Shown here piece after piece: positions 62,623 through 63,132 of a DNA stretch of 63,132 nt (positions are counted from its first letter, which is position 1; each line of letters begins with the position of its first letter). The notes under the pieces were generated by a model. That model made no database searches. It was given only the letters and a program-made list of their open reading frames with translations, and was not told the DNA's origin. A program made the position numbers and the translations under genes. The stretch comes from Oscillospiraceae bacterium (GTDB taxonomy: Bacteria; Bacillota; Clostridia; Oscillospirales; Ruminococcaceae), in contig JAFTVU010000098.1 of NCBI GenBank assembly GCA_017465665.1, positions 1 to 63,132 on the forward strand, read 5' to 3'.

Positions 62623-63132
62623 ATGCTTGATATCATTCTTCAGCTTGCGCTGGAAAACCTGCTGTTCTTCGGGCTGCATCTTGAAAACCGCAACCTGTTC
62701 CCGAAGCAGCTTTCAAAAAAGGAGGAAGCCGAGGTCATCGCCAGGATAGCCGAGGGCGACACCGCAGCTCGTGACAAGCTCATCGAGCACAACCTGCGGC
62801 TTGTGGCATACATCGTCAATAAAAACTACCCCGATTCAAACGAGCAGGATGATCTTATCTCCATCGGTACTATCGGTCTTATCCGCGCCGCCGAGACCTT
62901 TGATTTCAGCAAGGGGCATCACTTCTCCACCTATGCGTCGAAATGTATAGATAATCAGATCAAGATGTATTTCCGCAAGATAAAGCACCAGCTGACAGAA
63001 GTGTCGATAAGCGACCCGATAGACTCAGACGCCGAGGGCAATGCGCTCACATTGGCTGACATCTGCAGCTCAGACATCAACGTCGAGGAGGATGTCATGC
63101 TGAAGATCAACTCCGAGAAGCTGTACCGTTTC
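62623..63132 (+). CDS. sigK: SigK-like RNA polymerase sigma factor (3' end outside window)
   Basis: The frame starts at ATG 62623 with GGGAGGG upstream and remains open to the edge (170 codons seen). The product has the sporulation sigma factor pattern: NLFPKQLSKKEEAEVIAR, GDTAARDKLIEHNLRLVAYIV (region 2.1), DDLISIGTIGLIRAAETFDFSKGHHFSTYASKCIDNQIKMYFR (region 2.2-2.4) and the VSISDPIDSDAEGNALTLADI tail seen in SigK and SigE. The N-terminus matches SigK more closely than SigE. No skin-type insertion interrupts the part seen. It fits the spore genes elsewhere in the window. Confidence 0.88.
   Translation, partial: MLDIILQLALENLLFFGLHLENRNLFPKQLSKKEEAEVIARIAEGDTAARDKLIEHNLRLVAYIVNKNYPDSNEQDDLISIGTIGLIRAAETFDFSKGHHFSTYASKCIDNQIKMYFRKIKHQLTEVSISDPIDSDAEGNALTLADICSSDINVEEDVMLKINSEKLYRF

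Noticed and set aside
62518-62679. 54-residue N-terminal extension of the GNAT protein at 61969-62517
   Set aside because: AGAGG precedes ATG 62517, the fold begins there, and the promoter lies inside the extension.
1-63132. CRISPR arrays, prophage, transposase or tRNA genes
   Set aside because: I saw no regularly spaced repeats, no transposase-, integrase- or phage-like products, and no cloverleaf-like sequence.

Overview
The window looks like a chromosomal segment of a low-to-mid GC, spore-forming gut Clostridia, most likely Oscillospiraceae/Ruminococcaceae (Ruminococcus-like). Reasons: a GerA-type germinant receptor operon, a PdaA-type cortex deacetylase, a SigK-like sporulation sigma factor, a BspA-type leucine-rich-repeat surface protein, a carboxyspermidine route to spermidine, an ECF transporter core, and near-consensus TTGACA-17-TATAAT promoters with AGGAGG-type ribosome sites. 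No phage, insertion sequence, CRISPR array, tRNA or rRNA was recognised. The taxonomic call is inference from gene content, not from a marker gene.

Layout. 1-15.2 kb: a long minus-strand run read from a perfect promoter at 15171-15199: radical SAM protein, ruvC, ruvA, a membrane TPR gene, ruvB, glmM, a small protein, an rRNA-type methyltransferase, a fused two-domain EcfA ATPase, ecfT, truA, a membrane beta-propeller-like protein, a CvpA-like protein, a ClpE/ClpC-type unfoldase and a FabG-like reductase cut by the window edge. 15.2-25.6 kb: a DHH phosphoesterase; a two-component system with two unknown membrane proteins, divergent from pdaA; then a dusB - AAA ATPase - binding-lipoprotein operon. 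25.8-31.8 kb: plus-strand genes for a HGSNAT-like membrane protein, Lon, EngB, a 35-residue membrane peptide, a DUF624-like protein and a methyltransferase.

31.8-37.9 kb: a five-gene polyamine operon (speA, speE, speB, carboxyspermidine dehydrogenase, nspC-type decarboxylase). It starts from a consensus promoter followed by about 390 nt of highly structured leader ending in a strong intrinsic terminator just before speA. I cannot assign this leader to a known riboswitch class, and it is the best candidate here for something undescribed. 38.0-41.3 kb: divergent gerA-type germination operon. 41.4-44.4 kb: BspA-like protein and metA. 44.4-52.9 kb: an alpha-glucan/PTS operon (glgP, PTS IIA-IIC-IIB fusion, EEP-family hydrolase, malQ, HPr, MFS) containing a palindromic MITE-like repeat.

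53-63 kb: two MATE transporters, a TetR regulator with a matching operator-like motif at its own promoter and at the promoter of a DUF3795 - chemoreceptor-like - SnoaL - GNAT/DUF2087 - P-loop kinase-like operon, a TspO homologue, a SprA-like zinc protease, a GNAT enzyme and the start of a sigK-like gene cut by the right edge. How the genes work together: SpeA and SpeB make putrescine from arginine, and the dehydrogenase/decarboxylase pair converts it to spermidine. GlgP, MalQ, HPr and the PTS link sugar uptake to glucan breakdown. RuvABC resolve Holliday junctions.
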